From: Liriodendron chinense
Lineage: Eukaryota > Streptophyta > Magnoliopsida > Magnoliales > Magnoliaceae
NCBI GenBank assembly: GCA_003013855.2
Contig: ML058477.1
Coordinates: 1,116,001-1,180,000 of the forward strand
DNA length: 64,000 bases
Reading direction: 5' to 3'
The notes beneath the pieces were generated by a model that was given only the letters and a program-made list of their open reading frames with translations, did not search any database and was not told where the DNA came from. The position numbers were made by a program, and so were the translations under genes. Shown piece after piece: positions 40,754 through 53,141 of the stretch. Position 1 is the stretch's first letter; the number at the start of each line of letters is the position of its first letter.

Positions 40754-42545
40754 TGCCTTGGTGTACCTTAACCTTGACCAAAACCCAACCCCTTAACCTC
40801 TTTGATGACCTTGACCATATTAGGAAGCATTTAGTCATCATAGATTGGCCCTAGGTGTCCTAAAAGATCACCCAAACCTTAGCCAATGTGAGTGGGTTGT
40901 GAAATAGGTGGGTCAATAAACATATGGGCTGAACCCAGGCCTGTCCGACCGGTCCTGGCCGGTCAGCTGGACTGGACCGACCGGTCAAGACCGGTAGGAC
41001 TGGGTTCTAGTTTGAACAGCGTGTCGCTGTGTTCAGAGGCCCTTGGGCCGACCGGTCTTGACCGGTCGGCTGGTCTGGTCCGACCAGTCACGACTGGTCG
41101 GACAGGCCCCTCCTTTAGATAGCAAGTACACTGTCTTACCTGGGCTTTGGCTGACCGGTCGGGACCAGTCAGGACAGGTCGGAACTAGCCGTTTTTTACC
41201 CTTTTTTGTCCGTTTGATCATCTTTTATAAAGAGCCTTGGCTCATTTTGAGGGTTAAGTAGAGGGATTTTGAGAGGAGTGAAGCCACCATTATTGGAGAC
41301 CATTTGAGGCTCATTCCCAACCTATGCAAGGCATCTTCCTTGTGCTTTAACACAAGATTGGAGCATTCTAAGCTCAGGAAGAAGATGACCTTCATCTCCT
41401 CTTGATCTCTAGAGTTTAGATCTTCTTTGATAGGCATATCCTTATCCAAAACTCTAAGATGAAATCGTTGTAGGAAAGAAACTCTAAGCAACCCATTCCC
41501 ATTAGTTGTAGAGTTCTCAAACATACCCTCCTATCACCTTGGGCATCTCAAAAGGCATCACAAGCAAGGTGATTGATCGAGTGTAGTTGAGGCATTGGCG
41601 ACGCAACGGCAACACGATCGTGGGATCAAGGGAAGCTGATTGAAGCACAGGAGAGCGGAGATCAAGCAACCCGAACCGGCGCTGAACAAGGGGCTCATCC
41701 GACAAGTAAGGTTGTCTTTATTGAGAGTCCATCCACTCAATTCCGTGTGGGAGTTGAGTGTAGAGTTTGTTTGTCAAACTTGAACTAGGGACGTTGGCCG
41801 TTCCTTGGCTGTTTGTCGGCCTGAAGACTAGGGGTTGTTTGGCACTCCTTGGCCTGTTTGCCGGGCCTGAAAAAAGTCTCCAAGGGGAAGCCTCTGACAC
41901 GGGAGTGAACGTGCGTTGGGTTGAGAGTTAGCCTATGTCTAAAACTTTGTTCACGTTGAGAGTTAGCCCTTTGTCCAAAACTCCGGTTATGGTTGAGAGG
42001 TGAACCGGTAAAACCTCAGTGTAAAGGTTGAGAGGTAAACCTCATTTAAAACCTCCGATAGTGAATGCCGGTGCGCTCAAAGGAGTTGAGTACTTGAACC
42101 GGGAGTGGAGTAGACCCAAAGTCGAACCATTATACATGCTTATGTTTGTGATTAAATTGAGCACATTGTTATCTTAGCATTAAATGTTTAATTGTTAATT
42201 ATGTATGCTTGATAGGAATGTATGCTAGGCATTAGATAGGCACATCCACACATAAGATGTACTTTCACTAAGTAGTGTAGACTTGAGCTCATTGATCCAT
42301 TCTCATAAGTATACATAGGTTGCATAGATTAGGGGCTTGATTAGTTAAATCATTTGATTATCTATGCATGTTTGGACTAGGTTGTTTATTGCTTAAACCA
42401 TATGCTAGTCTTATGATTGGACCCACTTAAGCTTGGAAGCCAAAGTGTTCTTGCTTACTTAGCTTAATTTGTTGAAATTGTGTAAGTAGGCAAAAAAAAT
42501 TTCAAAAGGTCCTAATCACCCCCCCTATAGGACTTAACCATAATT
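40754..42545 (+). mobile_element. C3: copia-type LTR, probably solo
   Basis: It has a U3 with ACCGGT palindromes (about 40940-41185), a TATA box TTTATAAAGAG at about 41223, and a long R/U5 with repeated GGTTGAGAG words (41920-42050). It ends with CACCCCCCCTATAGGACTTAACC, the terminal style of SIRE-type copia LTRs (compare C1). I could not find a convincing target duplication, so both ends are approximate. Confidence 0.55.
40940..41185. repeat. ACCGGT palindrome array in C3 U3
   Basis: CCGACCGGTC / GACCGGTCGG modules occur at about 40947, 40977, 41048 and 41152. A TAGTTTGAACAGCGTG word at about 41010 resembles the AGTTTGAACGTCCAGCGTG word of Athila LTR S1. Confidence 0.75.
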
Positions 42546-42925
42546 TTAGCTGCTCTTTAAGCTTCCGCACATACGAAGGTGTCGTGTTAAATTACCAATG
42601 TACTTTCAGTTCTCACCATTGATTGCTAAGCATTTATGCTTCTGATGTCCAATACCAAATCGTTCATGGGTGGAGGATGCAAGAACAGGGGTAAGGCGCC
42701 CTAAGCGACGAAGCCTTCCCAATAAGAGGCAGACACGGAAGAAGAGCTAACCCAGACACCTTTACCGCTCACCTCACCGCCACGATCCCAGCAGAATGGG
42801 GGCATGTGGGAATGGGGGCAAGATATCAACCCTCGAAGAGCAAGTAAGCTACCTTATGACTCTCATCGAAGAACAGGTTAAATAACTGTTAAAACTAGAA
42901 AAATGCACGTTACGACAGTTTTTAC
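42546..42925 (+). other. Possible T3 gag remnant
   Basis: Short open pieces include STLEEQVSYLMTLIEEQVK (about 42830-42888), which could belong to a Tat-type gag helix. Evidence is weak; it would be the continuation of T3 after the C3 LTR. Confidence 0.3.
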
Positions 42926-43353
42926 TAAGTTTCGTTATTCTAGTGTTCTGAGTATAGAAACATTCATAAACAATCACAAGCAATCATAAAGTATACACGA
43001 GAAAGCATCGTATGGTGAATTTTATTCCAAAGATTCTAAGATCTTTTACATTCCAGACTGTGAACTAGTCTCAAACCCTCAATTACATCAATGGATGATC
43101 ACTCTTGATTAAAAGCAAAAAGTAAATGAATACATACATTATGGATAGATTAAATAAAGCAAATGAGAAAATATCAATGTAAATCATTCATACCATAGAG
43201 AACACAGAGATTTTTACCTGGAAACCCTTGTGGGAGAAAACCACGGCACAAAGTGACAAAGCTTCACTATGAATGGTAGTTGTACAATATATGGAGTATT
43301 CGAGAAAAGGCCCGGATAGATCGAGCAGGTGACTAAGTCATCGGGGACTATCG
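42926..43353 (-). mobile_element. Copia LTR debris
   Basis: GGCACAAAGTGACAAAGCTTC..CTATGAAT (about 43240-43275) resembles the C2 LTR at 34210-34250 (GGCACAAAGTGACACCAATCC..CTATGAAT). It is probably the remains of a related minus-strand copia LTR. Confidence 0.4.
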
Positions 43354-43585
43354 TCTGTGAGTTCATGGTCATAGAAACCTATTTATTTTCTTACTATGAA
43401 CTGAGCCACTTTTTTAGACAAGTCGGATGTCTATGTCCCATTTTCTTTCGGATTGTCCGGGTTGAAGGACTGTCAGGATTTTATTGAGTGGTGCAACTCT
43501 GGGTCATTGATCGCTGGAATACACAAACATCGAATGTTGGTCGGCACGACCTAAGGCCCACTCCCATATTTTTATGACGGGTGAC
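43354..43585. repeat. Left copy of a 232-bp duplicated flank
   Basis: It sits just outside the left end of E1 and recurs at 59963-60194 in the same orientation, with equal length and about six differences. Both copies end GGGTGAC directly before an Athila LTR start. Confidence 0.9.
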
Positions 43586-45164
43586 TGTTCGCTTCCCCAA
43601 GTGTAGGGTTGCGATGTAGTAATAATTCGGTAGAGACCGAGATCGATCTTAGGGACTCGTTAGGAATTCACAGAATTACTTCTAATATTCTCTACTTGAG
43701 AGCTATCTAAACAGATTTTTAGAATTGAATGTATAGAGAATTCTTAAACTAAAGATGATTGTAATCAATATAAAAAGGCACTAGGGGTCTAAGGTTCCAC
43801 TTGTAGCAACCCTCAATGCATAATTCGCTGTGGTTTCCCAATTACACAACTAGAATCGAAATCAAATCCTATCTAGTCGGATGATAGAGCGGTTGTATTT
43901 CACAATCTGTCATATGTGTGATTTTATACATGATTCCCTCAATTCAAGTTAGGACTTGAGTACACTTAATTGCATAGGTCAATCCTAGTTCCAATAGATT
44001 AAGGTCACAATCATAACCATCATTAAACTCTGTCACTAAGCATAATTAGATCATAAATTGAACTTCATTCAAATCACATATAACATCAACACATAATTCA
44101 GAAATTAGTATAAAAAGTAGAACTTTTGTTGAAGTTCCCACATGGAAATCCAAGTCTGGAGCGTATTGAATCCGATTCCTCGGAGCGTACAGGTATAGAA
44201 CTATGCAAAACAGTTAAGAACTAAGGTAATTTTCTCAAACATCCATGAGCCATCATAAGATTAAGAAAAACTACTTAGAACTTTATTCAAACTTCTATAA
44301 ACCATTGTTCTTCAATAATTCCAACTTGAAACCAACAAAAAACGAATAAAAGCATCTCAGATTCACTACAAGCTTCACCTCTTAGCCCTACCTAAGAGGT
44401 TTAGCCGTTCATGACCAAGGAAACATGAAAAAAACTAAAATCATAAAACTAGAAAACACAAACTAGGAGGAGTTGTGGAACTTCAAAACCGACTTCTGCC
44501 GCCTCCCACCTTCGTAGATCTCTTCTAGGATGCCTTTGGAAGAAGCCCTAGGTCCCCTTTTATAGAATAGTACATAAGGTTCCGGATTGAGCAAGAAATC
44601 CCGCACTGCACATGAGAAAATCGGAGCTTGTAAGACACGTTCTGTTACGCAAACTATCACGCCCCAAATTCGGTTCTCGACGTCCATTCGCCGTAACCTA
44701 AATTCAGAGGTGGCAGCCTCCGTAGTACCCCGATCTCGAATCCTAACCCCACATGTCAGGTTCCGATCCTGGGATACCACAAGGAGGATTTTAGGGTCTA
44801 ATTTTTTTTTTTTGAAATATGAGCATCACCATATGAGTACCATCAAAGACAAACACAATATTTCCACTAAGTCATTTCGTTTACATACAGTACTGAAAGG
44901 TAAATACACAATGCGTAAATATAAAAACTGTGCACGATCCGGCACCTCCTGCTATTGCACTCCCAACTCCAACTCAACGTTGCTGATACACTCTGGTATA
45001 ACCTGCAGCGTAACAAACGCGCATAAGATTCGAACGAAGCTTTGTGAGTGCGTGTGTGCGTGCGCAATGCATATGACAAGCATGATAAATATCAAAGTAA
45101 GAAGTAAAGCATGATGAGAACTTTAAACCAAAACTTAGCCTAATTAGGCTACACGATCATGTGA

Positions 45165-45290
45165 TGTGAATAACCAGTCTACCACGGCTATGCAAGGATG
45201 CAATACATATAACTAGCCTACCATGGCTATGCAACCGTGCAATACATGTAACCTGCCTACCAAGGCTATATACTCATACTATGCAATGGC
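45165..45290. repeat. Short tandem repeat, about 40 bp, three copies
   Basis: CTACCACGGCTATGCA, CTACCATGGCTATGCA and CTACCAAGGCTATA mark three diverged units, with GCAATACAT-A-GTAAC words between them. Confidence 0.7.
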
Positions 45291-46047
45291 CAACAGGGCC
45301 TAATGTCACATACAATGATCCAATGCATGTATGCAAATCACCACCTCTCAGTACAGTGGTCCAAATACGAACAGGCATAACGCGATCGCCTAAGCAAATG
45401 CAGGACTCAGAACTGGTAGCTCGCCCAGGCTTACAGCCCCGCCCACATCACACCCGCCCACGTCAGGACCGTCCCACACCATACAAAACATCAGTCACAT
45501 CACTGATACCAATACCATCTCTGAAACGGAACATCACCGGGGTCTCACAGACCTCACTACTTACCAGTAGAATGCCAAAGCCTATCTGGTGCAATAGCGG
45601 ACCTTCTCACAGTTGGTCAAACTCAACCCACTTTGCCAACACTCTTCCGACAGGTTAAGTCGGACCTCTTCCAAACTGACCACGTGCAGTGGAAAACACC
45701 GCCGTTTGGTATTTGACATACTGGTGTATGATTAAACCACCCGATCCTTGAATGGAGCACCCACCTTGGTACCAACGGGATCAGGGACTTTCACCCAGGG
45801 ACATCTTTGGCATCCAGTTTAAAGATCACATATTTCTGGTGTTCTGTAAACCACGATGGAGCTGTGGTTGCAACGTAGTAACCATGCTATATGCGGCACA
45901 AGCAGACGGTGCGAAATGCAACCATGCATACAAACGTGGGACGACATGCCCGTGCAAGTCTCTAAAGAGCACCATAAAACTATAGGGTCTCAAATACAAT
46001 GCCATTGTCAACTGGTAATGAACTGCACGACAATCGCGGCCGATATG

Positions 46048-48133
46048 TGTTGAGCTCTTAATTGTGCATATTCTAACCCCAATTCATCACTCATTATGCA
46101 TGGTTTTCATAATTTAAAAGCTAATCTAATGCATAGTTTTGTGGTTGTAGGAATGAGAGTTGCTTTGCTCAAATTGATGATGGAAAGAGCTGCTTTAGAA
46201 CCTTGGATGAAGACCCAAGGAGGGCTGAAGGAAGAAGGAAGAAAAGAAAGAAGCAAAGAAAGAAGAAAATAGAAGAAAGAAAGGAAGAAAACAAGAAGAA
46301 AAAGAGACCGACCGGTCTTGACCGGTCGGCCATGCTTGCTGGAGTAATGCCAAAGAGGGCTAAACCGGTCATGACCGGTCGGCCAGCCCTGTCCGACCGG
46401 TCGTGACCGGTCGGCCATGCAAGTTTCAGATTCCAAATTCTAAAACAGCAAGGTATTCCCGTACCTGGTTTTTCGGACCCATTTTATGGGCCGATCTTGA
46501 TGATATTTGGAAATCCAACACGTCCATGTCGAAGAGGAGCTCGACGCCGAACTAACCCAAGTGGTCTCGTATCGATCGGAGCTACGGATTGATCGTGGTG
46601 GCCAAAACAATACGAACTGTCCAGAAAGTTCCAGATTTCGCTGTTCCACTCTGGGCCGGTCCAGGTGGCCCATCATTGATGATATGAAGAATATACTTTG
46701 ACCATATTTTAGACCACATCCATATATGAATAACCACAAATTTTCAGATCAAAAGGATGTGTGGCTTGATCGTACCGGTTGAAGAAAGATGGACCATCCA
46801 GAAAGCTCCAACTGCTCAGAGTTTATAAAAGCCCTAATTGTTCTAATTTTCGGACCATATTCTGGGATTGTTTTGGACAATTTAATCCATCTATCATGTA
46901 GAGGAGGAATTTTTCTACCAATGTTCAAAATTTGGGATCAATCCGACATCTGTACACTCCGGAGCGTTGGAAGCAAGATAACTGGTTCTGAAGGTACCCG
47001 AAGTGCGCGATTTTGAGAGGCGGTCGGTGATGTGATTGGTGGGCCCATTCAGAGGATAATCTTGGAAATATAAATCATCTATGAGGAAGATCACATTACA
47101 AGGAAGCTACAAATCAAATTTGAAGGCAATCCGACCATTGGTTAAGCCGTACCAAGCGAAACAAATTCTGCTATGTTGCTGTACTATTGCTGCACTATAA
47201 AAAGAAGTGCTCTCTTCTATTCCAGGGCAACCAAGGACGTGGGGAGCAAGGAGTTCAAGTCATAGGAGGCTTCCTAGCCTCCTCCAGCTAGTTTTTCTTC
47301 CTTTTCTTAGTTCTAGTTTTATTTTTAATATGCTTTTCATTAGCTAATCTCTTAGCTAGAGCTAAGAGGTGAACCTTATAGTTTTCTTAGATTGCTTAAT
47401 TCGTTTTATTGGTTTTAAGATTGGTTTTCATGATTATGAACTATGGTTTGAAGTTTATACAAGCTTTTGAGTAGTTTTTCTTAGTCTTATGATGACTCAT
47501 GGATGTTTGGGAGAATTACTTAATTGCTTAATTGGTTTGTGACGGTCTAGACCTGTATGATCCGAGGAATCGGAGTGCGCTCTAGTACTATGTTCTTCAT
47601 AAAGGAACTTCCTACCAAAGTTCTACTTTTCTGATTTTTCTGTAATGTGTATGGACTGTGCATGTGATTTGAATCCAGTTCAAATCCTGATCTAGCCTTG
47701 TCTTGTGACAGGACTTGAGGATGGTTATGATTGTGAATTAGACCTTTTGGAAAGGGGAATTACCTATGCAATTGAGCATGCTCAGATCAGCCTACATTGA
47801 GTGAATCTTATGCATAGAACTTACATATTACAGATTGTTTGGTTTAACAGCTCTATCATCCGACTAGATAGACTTGAATGTCGATTCTAGTTGAGAGAAA
47901 GTGAGAAACCATAGCGAATTATGCATCTAAGGAGAGCTATAAGTGGATCCTTGATGCTCTAGTTATCTTTCCATTATCAGATTTTCTATTTTATGTTCAA
48001 AACCAATTTCACAAACCTCTTAAGATTCTAGTTATCAGGATAATTTGAATTGTTTACTTCCTTCCCTGTGGATCGACCTCGGTCTTACCGAGATTATTAC
48101 TACATCGCAACCCTACACTTGGGGAAGCGAACA
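46048..48133 (+). mobile_element. S4: solo Athila LTR with perfect target duplication
   Basis: It is 2086 bp, starts TGTTGAGCTC and ends GGGAAGCGAACA, flanked by ATATG on both sides (46043-46047 and 48134-48138). TATA box CTATAAAAAG is at about 47204; the hairpin TCTCTTAGC/GCTAAGAGG is at 47348-47369. It is the only Athila LTR here fully on the plus strand, so it shows the sense layout directly. Confidence 0.95.
46306..46420. repeat. ACCGGT palindrome array in S4 U3
   Basis: Three CCGACCGGTC / TGACCGGTCGG-type inverted modules lie at about 46309, 46363 and 46393, roughly 800 bp upstream of the TATA box. Confidence 0.85.
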
Positions 48134-48138
48134 ATATG

Positions 48139-49230
48139 GCCGGTTGATACAAGACAATCAGATGAGCCAAGCATTCATGATGCATGAGCCAAGCATATAG
48201 TATGAGTGCCAACAAGTAGTCAATCTACCACGATGGCAATAAATCAATCTAGTCCAACTTATTTGAAATATGATTAAGATGAGGGGACACATAGGAATGA
48301 TCGAGTCATAGTGCGGGATGTCGCTACCCAGGGAATCTCACACCAAGGGCTACAAGGTATGCTAAGTTATTCCTACCATACAGTGTAAGTCAGGATGATA
48401 GACTCATGTTCTCGAATAGTCCCATACCTATTAGAGAGGTTTGCGATAGAGAGCACGTGAATTACATTTGCGCGACTACATCTCGAATGCTTTATGAATG
48501 CGTTTATGCCCTAGTGGTCCCCAACTAACAATGGTGATTCGGGATGCATACTCATTACACATGCATGGTGGTCGTCGAAGCATATAGTATAAAGATCACA
48601 TATGAGTATTCCAAACAACACGACGTGTGGCAACAGACATACTAAAAACATCATAAAAAGATAATTCACTCATAACACAAGCAAACACAAAGAGATAGGA
48701 CCCTAAATGGATGGTATACAACAACACAGATGGTCCAACAATTGAACGGTGTGGATTAACCTTCAACATTCAGATAACCCAAACGGAAAGAAAATTATTG
48801 AAGACACTACCGACACATCAGAGGTAGAACCTACTTGAGCGGCAAGAGTAGAATACCCAAAATCATGCCGAGACCCATAATCATGTAGTACAGTTGAGAT
48901 AAACACGATGAATGGTCCATAAAAGGAATGTCATAGAACAGGTTGCAAGATAGACAAGTCATGACTGAGAATCATAAATGGTAGGGTAATCTGAGATAGA
49001 TGGTCAATATGATGAGGTCCAAAAAGGAACGATAGGTCTAACCTCATACTACAAGATAGGCTCCATATAATGGATGGCCTACATGACATACTAACGTCGA
49101 GGATGAGCCCCACACTCGTCTTAAAGGTAAACGGACGGTGTGGATGAGATATACATGATATGGTGGTCTTTAATAATTGGGTACAAGGGTAGGAGGGGTG
49201 AGTCATATGAGTATACAACAAGCTGAGTTA
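48139..49230. other. Non-coding interior of the 44655-52625 insertion
   Basis: No ORF of note and no recognised repeat. It is consistent with the remaining half of a long LTR. Confidence 0.4.
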
Positions 49231-49234
49231 CTAG

Positions 49235-49350
49235 GATCAATCAACATGGTGAGTCAACAAGGTGAGTCAATAAGGCAGGTTGACAAGGCGGGTCAATATG
49301 GTGAGTTAACAAGGTGAATTGACAAGACGGTTCAACAGGGTGAGTTTAAG
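49235..49350. repeat. Imperfect 15-17-bp tandem repeat
   Basis: About seven diverged units of the pattern CAACAAGGTGAGT (with CAATATGGTGAGT and GACAAGGCGGGT variants) follow one another. Confidence 0.75.
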
Positions 49351-49689
49351 AAAGTAGCCCTATGACTTGGATCGAGCGAACTTTAGGGATGACCTTTCAA
49401 TAAGGGTTTACACAACTAATCATCAAGGTGGATCCACGGGATGGACAACGCGGTCATTCGAACACGCACACTAAGGTGGTCCCAAGGGCCATCCTGTACA
49501 TAACATGCTAGGGTCCATTCATTCGGATGGTTTGGATCAAGCACAAATTTAAGGCTGTCCTAATGGATGGGCAACATACATATCGCACCATAGTGGCCAA
49601 TGGCTGACGTGGATAGAACACATGCATAACAAGGTGAACTCGTGGTTGGGGACAACAACACAAAGGAGTGGGGAAGCCACAAACATCAA

Positions 49690-51910
49690 TGGGCCCCAAC
49701 AGTTTGGGATCAACCCGATATTTGTGCTTTCCGACTAATCAGGTGAGATGGTAACCAAACACCATGGTGGGGCCCGCACACCACACGTGTGGAACCCCAC
49801 CCATGGTTGGGTGACTTATGAACATGAAGAATGGCAAATAAACATAACAGATGGGTCCTGTGAATTTTCCAATGGTAGGCGTTCAACTACCCTTATTTTC
49901 TACGTGTGGCCCACCCAAAACTGGGCCCACACCCCTGCCAAGAAGAACGACAAGGTATACCCAACATTCATCAAGGTGGGACCCAAAGTTGGGCCCCATC
50001 ACCTTTGGTTAGATGGATAAATAAACATTACAATGGCCCCAAGGAAGGTTTCAAAGGTGCGCATCAATGACCACTGTTTCCTACAATGTGGTCCACTTGA
50101 GGTTTGTATTTACCTCATTGTGCTGGCCCACGGCCCTAAAATAATATGGAAAAATAAATGGTCGGCATAGATAAAACAGATGCATCATGGTGGGACCCAT
50201 AAGGTGGGCCACCTGATGGGCAGTGTGCTAAAGCACGTTGCTAGGAGCGTGGCACTCAAATGGGCCCCATGAGTTTTGAATCAAACTGGTATTTTTGTTT
50301 TCCCATTCATCCATATACATGTGATCTTATGAACAGGTTGAATGACAAATAAACATCACTATAGGGCCTGGGAAGGTTTCAACGGTGGAGATCATTATTC
50401 CCACTGTTTCCCGTGGCATGGTCCACTTGAGGTTTGGATATGCTTAAATTTTGGCTCAGCCACAAAAATGAGCTGGAAAAATATATGGACATAATAGATA
50501 AGGCACATACATTCTAGGTGGGTCCCATGAGTGGGCCACCGGCTGGGCAGCCCAGCCAGCCCAAGGCCAGCGCCCCCTTCTTTTTTTTCTTTTTTTTTAT
50601 TATCTTATTTCTTTTTATCAAGTGGGGCCCACAGAAGCTTTTGATCAAGCTGATATTTTGCTTTCCCTCCTCCACACGTGTGTGGAATTATGAACAGGTT
50701 GGATCTCAAATAAACATCATGGTGGGCTGTAGGAAGGTTTCAACAGTAGGGTCACTGTCCCCACTGTTTCCTTTGGTAGGGCGCTCCTGAGATTTGGATC
50801 TGTCTCATTCTTGAGATCATGCCCTAAAATGATCTCCCCAAATGGATGGACGGTGTGGATATAGCACACACATCATGGTGGGACCCACAGAGTGGGCCAC
50901 CAGCTGGGCATCACGAGCCCAGCGTCCGTGGACGTTGGGTACTCCCAGCGCGTCAGAGAGGCTGCGCCTCTCCTTCTCTCTTTCTTTCTTTTTTTTTCTT
51001 TTGGTTTTGATAGAGTGGGGCCCACATAAGGGTGATCCACTCCATTCATCAGGTTCCCCAACTCGTGGAGGACCCAATGAGCTCTATATTGGGTGCATGA
51101 TACGGCCCAAAAACATCAAGGTGGGCCAAACAAATTCTGACAGTAGACATCATTATTTCCACTATTTCATGTGGTGCGGTCCGCTTAAGATTTGGATCGG
51201 TTTCATATTCGGGCCCTGGCCCTAAAATGAGTTCGGAAAACAAATGGACGGTGTGGATTCATCACACACACATCAAGGTGGGTCCCACGAGTGGGGACCC
51301 CACTCACCGTCCAGCCTTCTGACGACGCTGGACTGTTCCAGCGTCTCTGACGCTGTGAACGTCCAGCGTCACAAACATGTGTATATATATTTTTTTCTTT
51401 TTTTTTTTCTTCTTTGTCTATATCAAGTGGGGCCCACTTAGAGAAGATCCACGCCCTTCATCAGATTCCTCCGCTCATGAGGAACGCATAGAGCCCTATA
51501 TTGGGCATCTTACGAAGCCTAGAAACATCAAGGTGGCCCAAGGAAGTTTTAAACAGTAGGCATCATTACCTACACTGTTTTCTATGGTGTGGTCCACCTG
51601 ATATCTGAATCTGCTTCATTTTTTGGAGGTTAGTCCTAAAATGGGCTATAGAAACGGACGGACGGTGTGGATTGAATACATGCATCAAAGGGGGTCCCAC
51701 GAGTGGGCCCCAATGTCAACGCCCAAAAAGGGGCCAGGCGCTGCTGGGCAGCAGCGTCCTCTGGACGCTGTCTGTCCAGCGGCCACACTCTCCACTTTTC
51801 TTTTTCCCTTTTTTTTTTATTATTATTATAAGTAGGTGGGGCCCATTCATGGATGATCCAATCCATTCATCTAACTGTCCATCACGAGGTGGGCCCAAGG
51901 AAAGAAAATG
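49690..51910. repeat. Tandem array of the GTGGTCCACTTGAG repeat, five or more diverged units
   Basis: GAAGGTTTCAAC-like words recur at about 50046, 50375, 50735, 51135 and 51545, giving a period of 330-410 bp. Each unit runs: poly-T tract, AAGTGGGGCCCA, AACATCA-GGTGGG, CCACTGTTTCC, GTGGTCCACTTGAG, CCCTAAAATGAGC, GGACGGTGTGGAT, CATCAAGGTGGG. Several end in GC-rich stems built from CCAGCGTC/GACGCTGG. The same words form the foldback elements near 38-39.7 kb. Confidence 0.8.
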
Positions 51911-52057
51911 AAAGGTAAACGAGAAAAAGGAGGAGGTGTGCACTCACAATGATGGTTGGACGGTTGGATTGCTGATCGGACGGTCCGGATGATGATCGGG
52001 GTCCTCCAAGCTAGATCTCCTCCTTCAATCTCTCTCGAATCTCTCTTTTAATCTCAC

Positions 52058-52115
52058 TCAAATCTCTTTCTTCTCTCTCTCTCTCTCAAATCTCTTTCTC
52101 TCTCCTTTCTCTCTC
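52058..52115. repeat. CT-rich low-complexity tract
   Basis: TCTCTC runs alternate with AAATCTCTTT units. An ATGATG triplet run follows at 52195-52211. Confidence 0.85.
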
Positions 52116-52629
52116 CTTTCTTGCAAAATGGGCATGAGAAGACCCACCCCCCTACGCATGGATCTTGTATGGGTAGAGAGGGGGGTGCATGAGGTGATGA
52201 TGATGATGATGGGAGAGGGCATGGGAGGTATGGGTGGCATGATTAGAGTTGACTTTGGAGGTGAGAGAGTGATGGAGTGGGTATGGTGTGTGTATACTAG
52301 GGTAATGAGAGGGGTATGGGTGAGGGTGATGGTGATTGATTTGACATTTTGTTGGGATTTCTGCAAGTGGGGTCCACGCCACATGCACGTTACGCGGCTC
52401 ACCTTGGATTGCGCAAAAGTACGCATCTTTCAAACCGGGTATCGCAATGTGGCGTGCCACGGGGCATTGGAGTCGTGGCGCCCGCGCGGTCACAAGGGTA
52501 TAGGTCTTGGGTCGATGCGGTACTAAAATAGGGTCGCGATCAAGGCTCTCTAATCTGGTCCATTCGGAACGTACCGGTACCGGAAACTAAACGTACGGAG
52601 GGCAATTCAAGGCACGGGTCTTACACAAA

Positions 52630-52910
52630 TGACTGGTCGGACAATCGGTTTGAGCTCCGGACGACCGGTCACACGACCGGTCTCAAAAGTACAAAAACAG
52701 TCGAGTGAGTTTTCATAAATTCGAAACTAGAATTTTAATTCAAGGACCGGTCGGATGACCGGTCTGAGCAGTGGACGACCAGTCATAAGACTGGTTGTCG
52801 ATGGTCCAACAAGGTTTGCAGTAAAGCCCCTTTTGTTGAGTGTTCGGACCGGTCGGACGACCGGTCCTGGATTATGGACGATTGGTCGGATGAGTCCGAC
52901 CGGTCTTCAG
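52630..52910. repeat. ACCGGT palindrome array in the E1 3' LTR U3
   Basis: GACCGGTCGGACGACCGGTC-type modules occur at about 52666, 52744 and 52849. They resume here after the large insertion. Confidence 0.8.
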
Positions 52911-53141
52911 TGTATCCTTCTGCCTTCTTTCTTCTCTCCTTTGCTTCTTTCTTCCATCCCTTGACACTTAGTTCTTTGATCTTCCATGTGTCCAAGATGA
53001 CTTTTTTAACCGTGAATTGGTGAAATCCCCCTCTCATTCCTACAATCACAAAACCACGCATTCGAATAGTCTTTAAGCTTGAAAACCATGCATAATTAGT
53101 GATGAAATGGGGTTAAAATACACACATTTAAGAACTCAACA

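Larger units (their letters stand above)
44655..52625 (+). mobile_element. Large non-coding insertion, probably a long Ty3-type solo LTR or LTR-derived element
   Basis: It inserts in the E1 3' LTR with flanks CAAAC (44650-44654) and CAAAT (52626-52630). The ends read TATCACGCCCC and GGGTCTTACA, i.e. an LTR-like TG..CA with the first G changed to A. TGTCACGCCCC-type starts are familiar from Tekay/Del-like LTRs; that assignment is from memory. Excluding S4 it is about 5.9 kb. I found neither coding domains nor a second copy of the ends inside. Confidence 0.6.
43586..53141 (-). mobile_element. E1 3' LTR, split by the insertion at 44655-52625
   Basis: It starts TGTTCGCTTCCCC and ends GAACTCAACA. 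Without the insertion and one copy of the target duplication it is about 1580 bp. The conserved hairpin at 44378-44399 has one mismatch. U3 palindromes lie at about 52630-52910. Confidence 0.9.

Noticed and set aside
45281..45658. 125-codon plus-strand open frame in the large insertion
   Set aside because: The composition (Pro/Thr/Ser/Arg) matches the surrounding non-coding LTR-like sequence; no domain is seen.
51623..51943. Overlapping open frames in the GTGGTCCACTTGAG array
   Set aside because: They run through poly-T and GGGCCC repeat words and differ between units, so they are not genes.
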